A stretch of 64,000 nt of DNA from an uncultured Prevotellaceae bacterium (GTDB taxonomy: Bacteria > Bacteroidota > Bacteroidia > Bacteroidales > Muribaculaceae). Both the position numbers and the translations under genes were made by a program. The stretch spans positions 16,201-80,200 of the forward strand of contig ONJX01000025.1 in NCBI GenBank assembly GCA_900318255.1, read 5' to 3'. Under the pieces are notes generated by a model. That model was not told where the DNA came from and made no database searches. It worked only from the letters and a program-made list of their open reading frames with translations. The stretch's first letter is position 1; the number at the start of each line of letters is the position of its first letter. Below are positions 43,637 to 53,154 of this stretch, in pieces.

Positions 43637-43963
43637 GAGGGTGTGTCAAAATGCTGAGTCTAATGAAAACTCCTCCTCTATAGAGGAGGTGCCCGAAGGG
43701 CGGAGGAGTATGATTGCGCAGAATAAATTGACAATCAGTACCTTTCAATGAATTTCGTGTTTTCATACTCCCCTTGAGGGTGTGTCAAAAATAAAAAACA
43801 ACTGATTGTTCTGATTTATCTGATTATTTGCAAATTTTCAAAAACATATCAGTCAAGACATTGAGAAATCAGAAAATTCAGACAATTCAGTTGTTTATAT
43901 TAAAAAAATTTGAGTTTTGACACACCCTCAGCTGTGGCAATTGTCGTATTTTGACAAACCCTC
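43637..43963. mobile_element. Nested MITE-like segments with GAGGGTGTGTCAAAA ends
   Basis: GAGGGTGTGTCAAAA occurs at 43637-43651 and 43776-43790; its complement TTTTGACACACCCTC at 43915-43929 and, with one mismatch, TTTTGACAAACCCTC at 43949-43963. The inner pair bounds 154 bases whose inner flanks also match (CAACTGA/TCAGTTG), the outer pair 327 bases. There is no ORF for a transposase. Target duplications are not clear. Between the outer and inner left ends is a REP-like hairpin ACTCCTCC...GGAGGAGT (43668-43709). Confidence 0.6.
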
Positions 43964-44034
43964 TTATTGCCCTTTCCTTATATTTTGAACAACAATCGTT
44001 TCAAATCGTTATTAGTCGTTTGATAAATTTTCAC

Positions 44035-44042
44035 TAATTTTG
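44035..44042 (+). promoter_or_regulatory. -7 box TAATTTTG of the ABC-F gene
   Basis: TAATTTTG lies 22 bases before the ATG at 44065. A TTTG is only 12 bases upstream, so the -33 part is not convincing. Confidence 0.45.
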
Positions 44043-44064
44043 TGGCGTTTTTTAGTGACAGACG

Positions 44065-45987
44065 ATGATATCTATACAGAATTTGAAGGTTGAGTTTAGT
44101 GCTCGACCACTCTTCGACAATATAAACTATGTAATCAACAAGAACGACCGCATCGCTCTAGTTGGCAAGAATGGCGCGGGAAAATCTACCATGCTCAAGA
44201 TTATAGCGGGGTTGCAGAGTCCCACGGCAGGCACCGTGTCGAAACCTAGCGACGTGACCATTGGCTACCTGCCGCAGCAGATGCGGCTTGTGGATAACTG
44301 CACGCTGCGCGAGGAAACGGCTAAAGCCTTTGACCATGTGAAAGAGCTTGACCGTGAGATTGATGCAATCAATAAAGAGATCGCCGAGCGCACCGACTAC
44401 GACAGTGACGACTATCAGGCATTGCTTGAACGGTTGTCGCAGAAGACCGATGTGCGCGCTATGATGCAGAGCGAGAACTATGAGGCAGAGCTAGAGAAGA
44501 CCTTGCTGGGCTTGGGCTTTGAGCGCAGCGATTTTTCGCGGCCAACCAGCGAGTTCAGTGGCGGCTGGCGCATGCGTGTGGAGATTGCAAAGCTGCTGCT
44601 GCAGCGTCCCGACGTGTTGCTCCTCGACGAGCCTACCAACCACCTCGATATTGAGTCGATACAATGGCTCGAGGACTTTCTCAAGACCCGCCGTGGCGCC
44701 TTGCTGCTTGTGAGTCACGACCGGGCCTTTATCGATAATGTGACAACCCGCACCATCGAGATTTCGCTTGGCAAGATTTATGATTATCAAGTCAACTACT
44801 CCCACTTTGTTCAGCTGCGCAAAGAGCGCCTGGAGCAGCAGCGTCGTGCCTACGACAACCAGCAGAAGATGATTCAAGACACCGAGGACTTTATTGAGAA
44901 ATTCCGCTACAAAGCCACCAAGGCCGTTCAGGTGCAGAGTCGCATCAAGCAGCTGGCCAAGGTGGAGCGCATCGAGATTGACGAGGTGGATAACTCACGG
45001 TTGCGATTGAAATTCAACACTGCTCCTCGTTCGGGCGATTATCCTGTCATTGCCGAGGATGTCTCAAAGAATTATGGTGAGCTCAACGTCTTTAGAGATG
45101 TTACTTTCACCATCAAGCGTGGCGAGAAGGTGGCTTTTGTGGGCAAGAATGGTGCTGGCAAGTCAACCCTTGTCAAGTGCATCATGAATGAGATACCACA
45201 TGATGGTTCTCTCAAGATAGGTCATAATGTGAAGATAGGGTACTTTGCTCAAAATCAAGCACAACTGCTAGATCAGGAGATTACAGTTCACGACACCATT
45301 GACTATGAAGCAGTGGGCGACATACGCTCACGCATCAACGACTTGCTGGGTGCCTTCATGTTTGGTGGCGAGGCAAGTGAGAAAAAGGTGAAGGTGCTCT
45401 CGGGTGGAGAAAAAGCTAGGCTGGCGATGCTCAAGCTGCTGTTGCAACCCGTGAACCTGCTTATCCTGGATGAGCCCACCAATCACCTCGACATGCGCAC
45501 TAAGGACATCCTCAAGAGTGCCCTTGCCGACTTTGAAGGCACTGTGATTGTGGTCTCTCACGACCGTGATTTCCTCGATGGCTTGGTAAGCAAGGTCTAT
45601 GAGTTTGGAAATCACAAGGTTCGTGAGCACCTGTGCGGCATCTATGAGTTCTTGGAGAAAAAGAAAATACAGTCGTTGCAGGAACTTGAGAAGAAGGATA
45701 GGGTAGTAGCGTAGCAGCAAGAGAAAGTTGCCACAGCTTCTAAACAAAGCTATCAGCAGCAAAAGGAGCATGAGCGAGAGATACGTCGTGCCGAGAAACG
45801 AGTGAAGCAACTTGAACAGCAAATAGCCGACACCGAAGCTGCGATTGCCGCGATTGAAGAACAGCTGTCGCAAGGCAACACCACCGACCCCGAGATTTTC
45901 TCTCGTCACGCTTCACTTAACCAGCAGCTCGAAGACGTGATGGCCCAGTGGGAACAGGCCAGCGAGGCATTGGAAGAAATAAAGTAG
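44065..45987 (+). pseudogene. ABC-F ATPase (Uup/YbiT-like), interrupted by one amber codon
   Basis: The frame encodes two complete ATP-binding cassettes (Walker A GKNGAGKST near residue 32 and again near 360; signatures FSGGWRMRVEIA and LSGGEKARLAML; Walker B LLLDEPTNHLD and LILDEPTNHLD) and then meets TAG at 45712-45714 after codon 549. The same frame continues open for 91 codons with a normal C-terminal coiled coil (RRAEKRVKQLEQQIADTEAA, NQQLEDVMAQWEQASEALEE) and ends at TAG 45985-45987. The TAG sits before CAG CAA, so a CAG-to-TAG change in a Gln run is the simplest cause. The 549-residue product could still be active; the coiled-coil domain, thought to help ribosome or DNA contact in Uup-type proteins, would be lost. 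A sequencing error is possible. Confidence 0.8.
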
Positions 45988-45994
45988 AATAATT

Positions 45995-47131
45995 CTAGCT
46001 CATCCTCGACTTGTAATCTTGGTAGGTAAATTCCCTGAGCGTTTCAATAGTCCCGTCAAGGTGCTGAAGAACGATGGCGGGATGGCTGATGCCATTGAAC
46101 ATGTTGGTTTTGACCGTTGTGTAGTGGTTCATGTCCTCGAAGGTGAGACGGTCACCAGTCTTGAGCTCATTCTCAAAACTCCAGTCTCCCACATAGTCGC
46201 CACTCAGGCAAGAGTTGCCACCTATGCGATAAGTGGGACGAGAATGATCAACGTGAGGCAACGCTTGTGTGATGACTGGCTTGTAGGGCATCTCTAGGCA
46301 GTCGGGCATGTGGCAAGCAAATGACACATCCACAATCGCCGTCTTGATGCCGCTGTTTTCCACTACATCGACCACAGTAGCTTCCAGGTCGCCAGTTTGC
46401 CAGCAAAAAGCGCTGCCAGGTTCAAGGATCACTTCAAGATTGGGGTGTCGCCGCCTGAAATCTTGTATCAGATGAATGAGATGCTCCACATCATAGCCTT
46501 CGCGGGTCATCAGGTGCCCACCGCCCATGTTTATCCATTTGAGTTGTGGTAGCCATTGGCCAAATTGCTCCTCCATAGCGTCAAGCACTTTTGCAAGGTC
46601 GTAAGATGTTGATTCACAAAGGGCATGGAAATGGAATCCCTCAATGCCTTCGGGCAAGTGAGTTAGATTCTCGCTAAGGATGCCAAATCGTGACCCTGGG
46701 CAGCAGGGGTTGTAGATGTCGGTTTCTATCACCGAGCACATGGGGTTGATGCGCAAGCCGCAGCTAATGCGCTGGTCAGTCCTAGCGGCATTATGCTCGT
46801 CGATAAATGGCTTAAACCTATTAAATTGAGCCACCGAGTTGAATGTGATGTGGCTGCTGCCGGCGATATACTGCTTGATGGTGCGCTCGGTGTAGGCTGG
46901 GCAATAGGTGTGAGCCTTGCAGCGAAGTTCCTCGTTGGCAAGTAGCATCTCATTCACCGAGCTGGCGGTAGAAGCGATGCCATACTCCCTGAAGATGGGA
47001 AACGTGCGCCACAGGGCATTAGCCTTGAACGCCATGATGATTTTTGCTCCGCTCTCACGGCTCACGCGAGTGATGAGGTCGAGGTTACGTCGCAATTTCT
47101 CCTCATAGACTATATAAAAAGGTGTATCCAT
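45995..47131 (-). CDS. nspC: Carboxynorspermidine decarboxylase
   Basis: A 378-residue PLP enzyme of the alanine racemase-fold (group III) decarboxylases that makes norspermidine or spermidine from the carboxy form. The PLP lysine is in IIMAFKANALW (about residue 35); further features are FHFHALCESTSYDLAKVLDA near 170, WINMGGGHLMTREGYD near 200, EPGSAFCWQTGDL near 240, and the C-terminal GNSCLSGDYVGDW with the catalytic Cys-containing loop. Length fits NspC. It converges with the ABC-F gene, 7 bases apart. The partner carboxynorspermidine dehydrogenase is not in the window. Confidence 0.92.
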   Translation of the reverse strand: MDTPFYIVYEEKLRRNLDLITRVSRESGAKIIMAFKANALWRTFPIFREYGIASTASSVNEMLLANEELRCKAHTYCPAYTERTIKQYIAGSSHITFNSVAQFNRFKPFIDEHNAARTDQRISCGLRINPMCSVIETDIYNPCCPGSRFGILSENLTHLPEGIEGFHFHALCESTSYDLAKVLDAMEEQFGQWLPQLKWINMGGGHLMTREGYDVEHLIHLIQDFRRRHPNLEVILEPGSAFCWQTGDLEATVVDVVENSGIKTAIVDVSFACHMPDCLEMPYKPVITQALPHVDHSRPTYRIGGNSCLSGDYVGDWSFENELKTGDRLTFEDMNHYTTVKTNMFNGISHPAIVLQHLDGTIETLREFTYQDYKSRMS

Positions 47132-47168
47132 AATTATTGTTTATATAGGTTTAGAGATTAACACAGAA

Positions 47169-49532
47169 TTATAAGATTTTGAATTTTGCAAATTTCAACA
47201 GGAGGGTGCGCTGCCCCATCACATCAAAATCGACCACAATCTTCGGGTCGCTGCCGCTGGTGTCAATCTTGGCGATGGTGCCTTGGCCGAACTTGTTGTG
47301 CAAAATATTGCATCCCTGGCTAATCTCGCTCAGCGAATGTAAAGAGAAGTCGCCACTAGCTGCCGCCGCAGGTGGTGGAGTGGCTGTTGCGCTTGGTGTA
47401 GCAGGAGTGAATGAAGGCTTGGGCTGAAATGTGGACCGTGGGGTATATCCACTTCTTGAACTATCGTAGCTTCGTGGACTGTAGGTTCTGTAGTCATCAT
47501 ATCTGTCCTCGAGCTTTGACTTATAACCGCTTGTGGATCCTAATGATAAGAACTGTGGATCGATATCACGGATGAAGCGGCTGGGGTGGCAATACTGGGT
47601 GCTGCCATTGCGGAAGCGCGACTTGGCATAGGTGATGACGCAGTTGCTCTCGGCACGCGTGATGGCGACGTAGAGTAGTCGTCGCTCCTCCTCGATAGCT
47701 GCCAACGAATCTTTGCTCATTCCCGATGGGAACAAGTCTTCCTCAACGCCCACAATTATCACGTTCTTGTATTCCAGTCCCTTAGCGGCATGCACAGTCA
47801 TCAGTGTTACACATTCACCCTCGTTCTTGTCGGTGTCTTGGTCGGTAGCGAGTGATGCTTGAGCAAGGAAATCGGTCATTTTTATTTCTACAGAGCCTTG
47901 TTCTTCTTGCTCACTAACGAAGTCGTGCATCGCAGCGAGCAGCTCGTCAACATTCTCTTGCTTGCTTATGTTCTCAACCGATTTGTCCTTCATCAACTCG
48001 GCCATTATGCCACTACGCTCAATGATAGTGCGGCCTAGCTCGTAGGCGTTGACCCCACTTTGGTCTTTGACGGCAAAACCGTTTATAAGATTTACAAAGG
48101 CTTGAAGTTTACTCATTGTGCCTTTGTTAACATCAAGGAGGTGCTGAGACGGGTTGTTAATCACTTGCCACATGCTCACCCCGCCGTTGATGCCGCAGTG
48201 CTGCACCTTGGCGAGCGTAGTGGCTCCAATTCCTCGAGCCGGGTAGTTGATGACTCGGCGCAGCGCTTCGTCGTCATTGGGGTTGATTGTGAGGCGGAAG
48301 TAAGCTAAAGCGTCTTTGATCTCCTTGCGTTGATAAAACGACAGTCCGCCATAGATGCGATAGGGGATAGGTCGGCGCTTGTCGCCATGTTTGTTCTTGA
48401 GGCCGCCGCTGCCTAGTGCCTCCTCCAGCACACGCGACTGTGCGTTAGTGCGATAAAGCACCGCAAAATCGTCATAGCTGCATCCTTCTCGCGCTTTGAT
48501 TGACAGGATGGTGCTTGCCACCACATAGGCTTCTTCATAGTCGTTGTAGCACTCCACCACATTCACTTTAGTGCCCACAGGGTTTTCGCTATAGATGTTC
48601 TTCTTGATTTGGCGTGTGTTTTTATCAATCAATGAGTTTGCTGCGCCTATTATGTTTTGAGTGGAGCGGTAGTTGCGCTCGAGTTTAAAGGTTTGCAGCG
48701 CTGGGAACGACTTCTTGAGGTCAAGAATGTTTGAGATATTGGCACCGCGAAACGAGTAGATGCTTTGCGCGTCGTCACCCACCACACACACATGGTTGTG
48801 GTTCTTGGCAAGCTGAGTGATGATGAGATGCTGAGCGAAGTTGGTGTCTTGATACTCATCAACAAGGATATACTCAAATCTCTCTTGATACTTCTTGAGT
48901 ATGTCGGGGTTGTCGCGAAGCAGAATGTTGGTATATACCAGCAGGTCGTCGAAGTCCATTGCTCCGGCAATCTTGCAGCGGTGGCAATAAGTCTTGTAAA
49001 TCTCGGCTGTGAGCGGTCGCTTGAGCCTGGCGTCCTCGTCAAGCAGCTGGCGGTTGCTCTCGTAGTGCGACGGCATGATGAGCGCATTTTTCATCATTGA
49101 GATGCGCGAGTGAACAGTGGCAGGCTTATACACCTTGTCGTCGAGCTGCATGTCCTTGATGATGAGCTTGATGAGTGAGCGAGAGTCGCTGGTGTCGTAG
49201 ATGGTGTAATCGTGATTAAACCCTATGCGGTCGGCATTGATGCGCAGCAGCTTGGCAAAGATGGAGTGGAAAGTTCCCATCCACAGGTCTTTGGCAACGT
49301 TGTCGCCCACCAGCGCAGTTATGCGCTCTCGCATCTCGCCGGCGGCCTTGTTGGTGAAAGTGAGTGCCATAATGTGTGAGGGGAAATATCCCAGTTTGAG
49401 CAGGTGCACAATTTTGTAGGTCAGCACCCTGGTCTTTCCCGAGCCAGCGCCGGCAATCACCAGCTGTGGTCCGTCGCAGTAAAGCACAGCATCACGCTGC
49501 TGAGCATTGAGTTTATTTAAATAGTCTTCCAA
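47169..49532 (-). CDS. ATP-dependent DNA helicase, UvrD/PcrA type
   Basis: A 787-residue superfamily-1 helicase for DNA repair and clearing of replication obstacles. Helicase motifs in order: Q/I region LNAQQRDAVLYCDGPQLVIAG with Walker A AGAGSGKTR (about 28-36), ALTFTNKAAGEMRERI (Ia), VDEYQDTN (II, about 225), VVGDDAQSIYSFRGA (III), NYRSTQNII (IV), VTLMTVHAAKGLEYKNVIIVG (V) and LLYVAITRAE (VI). The C-terminal end (LHNKFGQGTIAKI) is the Tudor-like domain that PcrA uses to bind RNA polymerase. Length is normal. The gene upstream, 38 bases away, is the HsdR-N protein gene. Confidence 0.92.
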   Translation of the reverse strand: MEDYLNKLNAQQRDAVLYCDGPQLVIAGAGSGKTRVLTYKIVHLLKLGYFPSHIMALTFTNKAAGEMRERITALVGDNVAKDLWMGTFHSIFAKLLRINADRIGFNHDYTIYDTSDSRSLIKLIIKDMQLDDKVYKPATVHSRISMMKNALIMPSHYESNRQLLDEDARLKRPLTAEIYKTYCHRCKIAGAMDFDDLLVYTNILLRDNPDILKKYQERFEYILVDEYQDTNFAQHLIITQLAKNHNHVCVVGDDAQSIYSFRGANISNILDLKKSFPALQTFKLERNYRSTQNIIGAANSLIDKNTRQIKKNIYSENPVGTKVNVVECYNDYEEAYVVASTILSIKAREGCSYDDFAVLYRTNAQSRVLEEALGSGGLKNKHGDKRRPIPYRIYGGLSFYQRKEIKDALAYFRLTINPNDDEALRRVINYPARGIGATTLAKVQHCGINGGVSMWQVINNPSQHLLDVNKGTMSKLQAFVNLINGFAVKDQSGVNAYELGRTIIERSGIMAELMKDKSVENISKQENVDELLAAMHDFVSEQEEQGSVEIKMTDFLAQASLATDQDTDKNEGECVTLMTVHAAKGLEYKNVIIVGVEEDLFPSGMSKDSLAAIEEERRLLYVAITRAESNCVITYAKSRFRNGSTQYCHPSRFIRDIDPQFLSLGSTSGYKSKLEDRYDDYRTYSPRSYDSSRSGYTPRSTFQPKPSFTPATPSATATPPPAAAASGDFSLHSLSEISQGCNILHNKFGQGTIAKIDTSGSDPKIVVDFDVMGQRTLLLKFAKFKIL

Positions 49533-49569
49533 AATATTTTAGTTAACAGTGAACAAACTAATAATTCTT

Positions 49570-50088
49570 CTACAGCTCTTCATAGCAAGGAATTTCGTCC
49601 AGAAAGCTATAGCTGTTGTTTTCGTAATCAATCTTGCAGCAATAGTGGCTTAGACCATTAGACACAATCAGGTACTTTGCACGCAGCACCATGTTGTAGC
49701 GCACTATCTGGTCAAATGTTTTTTGAGTAATCTCGACTGTAGGGGCCTTATACTCTACTATTGCCAGTGGATTACCTTGCCGGTTGGCGACAAGGGTGTC
49801 GCAGCGGCGCTTGATGCCGTTTTGTGTGAGCGAGATTTCATTATTCATCAGTGCTGCCGGAAACTCCCTGTCTTCAATCAAAAAACGCACGAAGTTTTGC
49901 CGCACCCATTCCTCGGGAGTGAGTGCTACCCATCGCCGCCGCAGCGTGTCGAGGATGACAAAAGCATCATCTTTGGATAAAACCGGCTGCGCCTCGGCAC
50001 TATTCGCTCCATCATGGCTATGCGCTAGGCTTGCACGATTTTTCTTTTTTATATTGAATTGATATTCAGGGAGATTTAATCTCTGCAT
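49570..50088 (-). CDS. Type I restriction enzyme R-subunit N-terminal domain protein (HSDR_N-like)
   Basis: A 172-residue stand-alone protein with the nuclease-like fold found at the N-terminus of HsdR. The PD-(D/E)XK pattern is visible: CDTLVANRQGNPLAIVEYKA gives Asp and the E-x-K (about residues 105-123). No helicase or modification genes are adjacent, so it is not part of a restriction system here. It is divergent from holA, an arrangement I recall as common in Bacteroidetes; a housekeeping DNA role is possible but unproven. Confidence 0.8.
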   Translation of the reverse strand: MQRLNLPEYQFNIKKKNRASLAHSHDGANSAEAQPVLSKDDAFVILDTLRRRWVALTPEEWVRQNFVRFLIEDREFPAALMNNEISLTQNGIKRRCDTLVANRQGNPLAIVEYKAPTVEITQKTFDQIVRYNMVLRAKYLIVSNGLSHYCCKIDYENNSYSFLDEIPCYEEL

Positions 50089-50176
50089 GATTTTTGTGTT
50101 TGGTGGTGTGCAAATTAAGTTGTAAATTTACAAAGTTTTTTTGAACTACACATTCTTGTCTTTGAAAAAAGTAATC

Positions 50177-51235
50177 ATGGCAGCAAAAAAAGAAGACGTT
50201 ACATTCTCGGGCTTGTTGAAAGAAATCAATGCCAAGAATTTTAGGCCCATCTATGTCTTGCATGGCGAGGAGGGTTATTTCATCGATCGCCTGGAGGAGG
50301 CAATTGTTGAGAATGCGCTGGCTCCCGAGGAGCGTGATTTCAACCTCAACATCGTGTATGGTGCTGATGTGACCGACATGCGCAACGTCATCAGCATGTG
50401 CAAGCAATATCCCGTCATGGCAGAGCATCAAGTGGTGGTGATAAGGGAGGCGCAGGTGGTGGGCAAGCTCAACAATAAGGGCAATGCCAATGAGATTAAC
50501 CAGCTCAAGCACTATGCTGTTCAGCCCATGCCGACAACCATTCTTGTAGTATGCAATAAGGGTGAGGCCATCAAGGGAAAGGACTTTGTCGATGCCGTGA
50601 AGAAGAATGGCTCGGGTGTGGTGTTCCGCAGCGACAAACTGCGAGAAGGCAGGCCCATGGAGCTGGCAGCTTCTGATTATATCAAATCGCAAGGCTATGC
50701 TATCGACGAGAAGGCGCTGTCGATGCTCTCGTCAAATGTGGGCAACGATATCTCGCGTCTTTATACTGAGATTGATAAACTTAAAATTCTCGTTAAGGAT
50801 GACAAGCGCATCACCCCCGAACTCATAGAGCGCCACATTGGCATCAGTAAAGACTATAACAATTTTGAGCTACAAGATGCTCTCGCTCACCGCAATGCCA
50901 AGAAGGCTTTTGAGATTATAAACTATTACGAGAAAAATCCTAAGGCAAACCCCACTGTGGTGACTGTGAGCATGCTCTTCGGCTACTTCTCTAAATTGCT
51001 GCTTTTCCGTGCTGCCACCGACCGGTCTCAAGCAGGACTGATGGCAGCCGTGGGCACTAAATCGCCCTATATGGTAAAGAAAATGGCCGAGGCGTCAAAA
51101 TATTACAACACTCTAGCATGTGTCAACATAATCTCCTGGATTAGAGAGTGCGACACCAAGAGCAAAGGCATTAAATCACGGCAGGATGCCAGTGCTCTAC
51201 TGCGTGAGCTAATCTATAAAATACTCCACGCATGA
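50177..51235 (+). CDS. holA: DNA polymerase III delta subunit
   Basis: A 352-residue clamp-loader subunit that opens the sliding clamp. The start is ATG 50177 (MAAKKEDVTFSGLLKEINAK); an in-frame TTG at 50141 is followed by TGTCTTTG, a probable -7 box variant, and is unlikely. Family features: FRPIYVLHGEEGYFIDRLEE near residue 20, PTTILVVCNKGE near 120, NVGNDISRLYTEIDKLKILV near 190 and the C-terminal collar helices. Its TGA overlaps the ATG of the helicase gene (ATGA), so the two are coupled. Confidence 0.9.
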   Translation: MAAKKEDVTFSGLLKEINAKNFRPIYVLHGEEGYFIDRLEEAIVENALAPEERDFNLNIVYGADVTDMRNVISMCKQYPVMAEHQVVVIREAQVVGKLNNKGNANEINQLKHYAVQPMPTTILVVCNKGEAIKGKDFVDAVKKNGSGVVFRSDKLREGRPMELAASDYIKSQGYAIDEKALSMLSSNVGNDISRLYTEIDKLKILVKDDKRITPELIERHIGISKDYNNFELQDALAHRNAKKAFEIINYYEKNPKANPTVVTVSMLFGYFSKLLLFRAATDRSQAGLMAAVGTKSPYMVKKMAEASKYYNTLACVNIISWIRECDTKSKGIKSRQDASALLRELIYKILHA

Positions 51236-52662
51236 CGCAGGGAACACAAGTGGATATTAACGATGTCAACGTTGCCGACTTTTTTCGCGACGTGCTGGAG
51301 TTTCTGCCTTACGACCCTAATCCAGAGCAGGTAGAGGCAATAGCCTCGTTTGCGCATTTTCTGCTTTATGGTGGAGGGCGCAGCCTGTATCTTCTTAACG
51401 GCTATGCTGGCACTGGCAAGACATCGTTGATAGGTGCCATTGTCCAAACCCTCACTCGCCGCAGCATTAAGGTGCTGCTGCTGGCACCCACTGGCCGCTC
51501 GGCGCAAGTGCTGAGCGAGTATTCCCGTCGTGGTGCCTGGACCATCCATCGCAGGATTTACCGCCAGGACAGCTATCTGGGTGAGAGCTTTGCCCTTGCC
51601 GAGAACAAGCACACTAACACCATTTTCATCGTTGACGAGGCGTCGATGATAGCCAACTCGATGGCCGAAGGGTCGGTGTTTGGCAGTGGCCGCCTTCTCG
51701 ACGACTTGGTGAGTTATGTCTATAGCGGTGAGGGTTGCAAACTCATGCTAATGGGCGATGGGGCGCAGCTGTCGCCCGTGGGTCAGAGCGAGAGCCCAGC
51801 GCTCGATGTGAGCTTGCTTCAGGGCTATGGTCTCTTTGTTTATAATGTGAACCTCACTCTTATCGCTCGCCAGGCCTCTGATTCGGGCATACTCCAAAAT
51901 GCCACAATAGTGCGCAATATTCTCACCAGCGGCGAGGCTGTGGTGCCAAAGTTGGAGCTTACTCAATATTCCGACATCGAGTCGCTATCGGGCGAGTTCA
52001 TGATGGAGACCCTGAGCGACTGTTATGACCGCGATGGCTTGGAGCAGACGATAGTTATCACACGCAGCAACAAACGCGCCATGCTCTACAATGGCGGCAT
52101 TCGCAACATGATACTTTACCGTGAGGAGGAGCTCTCGACCGGCGACATGCTCATAGTGGCAAAGAACAATTACTATTGGGCAAAAGACTATAAAGAGATT
52201 GACTTCATAGCTAACGGCGATGTGATGCGTGTGAAGCGGGTGTGGGGCGAGGTGGAGCAGTGCTACGGCTTGCGCTTCGCCAATGTCACAGTGGAGCTTC
52301 CCGACCATGGCAACCTGGAGATGGACGTGAAGATTATCCTTAACAGTCTCTATAGCGAGACTCCAGCATTGACTGTGGCTCAGAGCCAGACTTTGTACAA
52401 CGAGGTACTCAATGAGCTAACTGGCAACAAACGTGAGCGTTACAGCAAGATGAAGGAGCATCCTTATTTCAATGCTCTGCAAGTGAAATTTGCCTATTCC
52501 GTAACATGCCACAAGGCTCAGGGCGGACAGTGGAAGAATGTGTTTGTGGATATGGGGGCCATTATGCCCGAGGCGCTGACTACCGTCGATTTCATGCGAT
52601 GGCTCTACACCGCTATCACTCGTGCCACAAGCCAGGTCTATCTCATTAATTGCCCATTATAG
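51232..52662 (+). CDS. RecD-like SF1 helicase (AAA family ATPase)
   Basis: A 476-residue cytosolic helicase. Walker A NGYAGTGKTSLIG (about residue 62), motif Ia VLLLAPTGRSAQVL, Walker B TIFIVDEASMI (about 130), motif III LMLMGDGAQLSPVG, and the C-terminal UvrD_C_2 segment FAYSVTCHKAQGGQWKNVFV with LYTAITRATSQV (motif VI). It lacks RecBCD partners nearby and resembles the shorter RecD/Pif1-type proteins of Bacteroidetes. Translation is coupled to holA. The stop codon is followed at once by the third octanucleotide array. Confidence 0.88.
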   Translation: MTQGTQVDINDVNVADFFRDVLEFLPYDPNPEQVEAIASFAHFLLYGGGRSLYLLNGYAGTGKTSLIGAIVQTLTRRSIKVLLLAPTGRSAQVLSEYSRRGAWTIHRRIYRQDSYLGESFALAENKHTNTIFIVDEASMIANSMAEGSVFGSGRLLDDLVSYVYSGEGCKLMLMGDGAQLSPVGQSESPALDVSLLQGYGLFVYNVNLTLIARQASDSGILQNATIVRNILTSGEAVVPKLELTQYSDIESLSGEFMMETLSDCYDRDGLEQTIVITRSNKRAMLYNGGIRNMILYREEELSTGDMLIVAKNNYYWAKDYKEIDFIANGDVMRVKRVWGEVEQCYGLRFANVTVELPDHGNLEMDVKIILNSLYSETPALTVAQSQTLYNEVLNELTGNKRERYSKMKEHPYFNALQVKFAYSVTCHKAQGGQWKNVFVDMGAIMPEALTTVDFMRWLYTAITRATSQVYLINCPL

Positions 52663-52752
52663 GGGACAAGAGGACGAGAGGACAAGAGGACGAGAGGACA
52701 AGAGGACGAGAGGACGAGGGGACGAGAGGACAAGAGGACGAGAGGACAAGGC
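52663..52752. repeat. Array of GACAAGAG/GACGAGAG octanucleotide repeats (shortest)
   Basis: About 11 units, mainly alternating GACAAGAG and GACGAGAG, start within 4 bases of the RecD-like stop codon and end in GACAAGGCAAG. Same family as the arrays at 18106 and 35453. Confidence 0.9.
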
Positions 52753-52849
52753 AAGTGTAGATGATACTCGACTCTTTTGCCATTGCCTTGTTTGCGTGTC
52801 AGCGTGTCAGCTATTTTTGCTTCGATAACACTTTTTTCGAAAAGTATAG

Positions 52850-52880
52850 TTGCATAATTATAATTTATGTAGTAACTTTG
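52850..52880 (+). promoter_or_regulatory. tna promoter, TTG-N20-TAACTTTG
   Basis: TTG (52850-52852) and TAACTTTG (52873-52880) are 20 bases apart. The predicted start near 52887 lies about 12 bases before the leader ORF and about 268 bases before tnaA, so the transcript has a long leader. Confidence 0.75.
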
Positions 52881-52898
52881 CCCCACATAAGAGAACTA

Positions 52899-52982
52899 AT
52901 GAAAAAAGTGAGACTATTATCTGCTGCTATCGTTTCTTGCAAATTTCTTAATATCAAAGATATAGACCATTTTTGCAAGTGA
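52899..52982 (+). CDS. TnaC-like leader peptide of the tryptophanase gene
   Basis: A 27-codon ORF begins about 12 bases after the predicted transcription start. It opens MKKVRLLSAAIV and its C-terminal part CKFLNIKDIDHF resembles E. coli TnaC (KWFNIDNKIVDHRP): K, aromatic, hydrophobic, N-I, then D-H near the end. The critical Trp12 of TnaC is Phe here, there are no Trp codons, and the ending is FCK then TGA instead of RP then TGA. In E. coli, TnaC stalls the ribosome at its stop codon when tryptophan is bound. Here the last codons (TGC AAG TGA) form the 5' arm of a terminator-like hairpin. The homology is inferred from a short match and could be convergent. Confidence 0.5.
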   Translation: MKKVRLLSAAIVSCKFLNIKDIDHFCK

Positions 52983-53049
52983 CTGTCCCATTTTCTCCTG
53001 GCGACACTCTTGTGGTGCGTGTCTAACGCAATGCACTTGCCATCTTTTT
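52975..53049 (+). promoter_or_regulatory. Attenuator-like hairpin overlapping the leader stop codon
   Basis: GCAAGTG (52975-52981), which includes the TG of the leader TGA, pairs with CACTTGC (53034-53040), followed at 53045-53049 by TTTTT. The large loop holds a second short stem GACAC/GTGTC. A ribosome held at the leader stop codon would mask the 5' arm, prevent the terminator and let transcription reach tnaA. The stem is short (7 bp), so the strength is uncertain. Confidence 0.45.
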
Positions 53050-53154
53050 AAAATAGACAAATCAATAATAACAATAAACCGCCAATGAGGCTTGCGGCTG
53101 GTATAACCTGCAAAAGCTGTGGCCTAGTAGGCAAAATCACATTAAATAATATAT

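Noticed and set aside
49570..50088. Type I restriction system
   Set aside because: Only the HsdR N-terminal-like domain is present; no helicase part, HsdM or HsdS is nearby.
52899..52982. Classical tryptophan-codon attenuator for tnaA
   Set aside because: The leader ORF contains no Trp codon, so charging-based attenuation of the trp type does not fit; a TnaC-like stalling peptide is the better reading.
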